The position numbers and the translations under genes are program-made. Positions 6,744-6,917 of a DNA stretch of 6,917 nucleotides are shown piece by piece. Source of the stretch: Roseburia sp. (lineage in GTDB: Bacteria > Bacillota > Clostridia > Lachnospirales > Lachnospiraceae). Within the stretch, counting starts at the first letter, position 1, and the number at the start of each line of letters is the position of its first letter. The notes beneath the pieces were generated by a model. That model saw nothing but the letters and a program-made list of their open reading frames with translations. It had not been told where the DNA came from and searched no databases. Location: positions 1 to 6,917 of the forward strand of contig JAGAIK010000093.1 in the NCBI GenBank assembly GCA_017626625.1, in the 5' to 3' direction.

Positions 6744-6917
6744 TTAATCGCCAAGTAAACGTCCGTTATCGTTCCATTCTCCATACATAACATTAGCTTT
6801 TGTATTATCTAATAATTTCTGCAAACGGCTTTTGAATAGCTCTGGTTGTTTTTTCTTTATTTGAATAGTATCAATTCTTACCCGCTGATATAGTGGTGGA
6901 AATTTCTGAAAATTCTC
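6744..6917 (-). CDS. C-terminal fragment resembling YdeI/OmpD-associated proteins (partial)
   Basis: The last 57 codons and a TAA stop of a gene that begins beyond the right edge. The fragment contains FPPLYQRVRIDTIQIKKKQ followed by an amphipathic helical stretch (LFKSRLQKLLDNTKANVM) and ends YGEWNDNGRLLGD. The order Phe-Pro-Pro, then a Lys/Arg-rich helix at the C-terminus, resembles YdeI/OmpD-associated family proteins, some of which are named bacteriocin-protection proteins. I am not certain of this from so short a piece. It ends 47 bases before the Imm26 gene on the same strand, so the two may be co-transcribed. That the reading frame is real is well supported: it is open for the entire available length, the composition is sensible, and a Shine-Dalgarno sequence for the next gene follows it. 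Confidence 0.6.
   Translation of the reverse strand, partial: ENFQKFPPLYQRVRIDTIQIKKKQPELFKSRLQKLLDNTKANVMYGEWNDNGRLLGD

Overview
All recognisable genes in this window lie on the minus strand, so reading order runs from the right edge to the left. The protein set and gene order point to a spore-forming Firmicute of class Clostridia, most likely a Lachnospiraceae-type gut anaerobe. This is inferred from the yqfC-yqfD-phoH-HD-ybeY order, the strong AGGAGG-type ribosome binding sites and the protein sequence style. No rRNA or other taxonomic marker is present.

Right part (5617-6917): an apparently accessory block that looks more AT-rich than the rest. It holds the last 57 codons of a protein resembling YdeI/OmpD-associated proteins, then a 1080-base gene for an Imm26-type polymorphic-toxin immunity protein interrupted by one in-frame TGA. 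No toxin gene is visible.

Middle (4265-5572): an intact pyrimidine-nucleoside phosphorylase gene (nucleoside salvage), with every active-site signature I could check in place.

Left part (1-4207): a tightly packed operon in the order known from Bacillus: yqfC (sporulation), yqfD (sporulation membrane protein), phoH-like ATPase, a shortened membrane-HD protein in the usual yqfF/pgpH slot, and ybeY (rRNA maturation endoribonuclease, cut by the window edge a few codons before its end). Genes overlap or nearly touch (14-base overlap, TGATG and ATGA junctions), which implies translational coupling. A possible sigma-E-type promoter sits directly in front of yqfC.

The notable points are three lesions in two genes. 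The phoH-like gene has an in-frame TAA plus a one-base frameshift although all its coding blocks remain recognisable, and the Imm26 gene has the in-frame TGA. These are either very recent pseudogenes or assembly errors. Separately, the membrane-HD protein lacks both the large extracellular domain and the His-Asp pair of the HD motif, so it is unlikely to act as a c-di-AMP phosphodiesterase. I see no CRISPR, tRNA, rRNA, insertion sequence or clear terminator, and no gene-free stretch longer than 60 bases. I did not find a convincing new multi-gene system.
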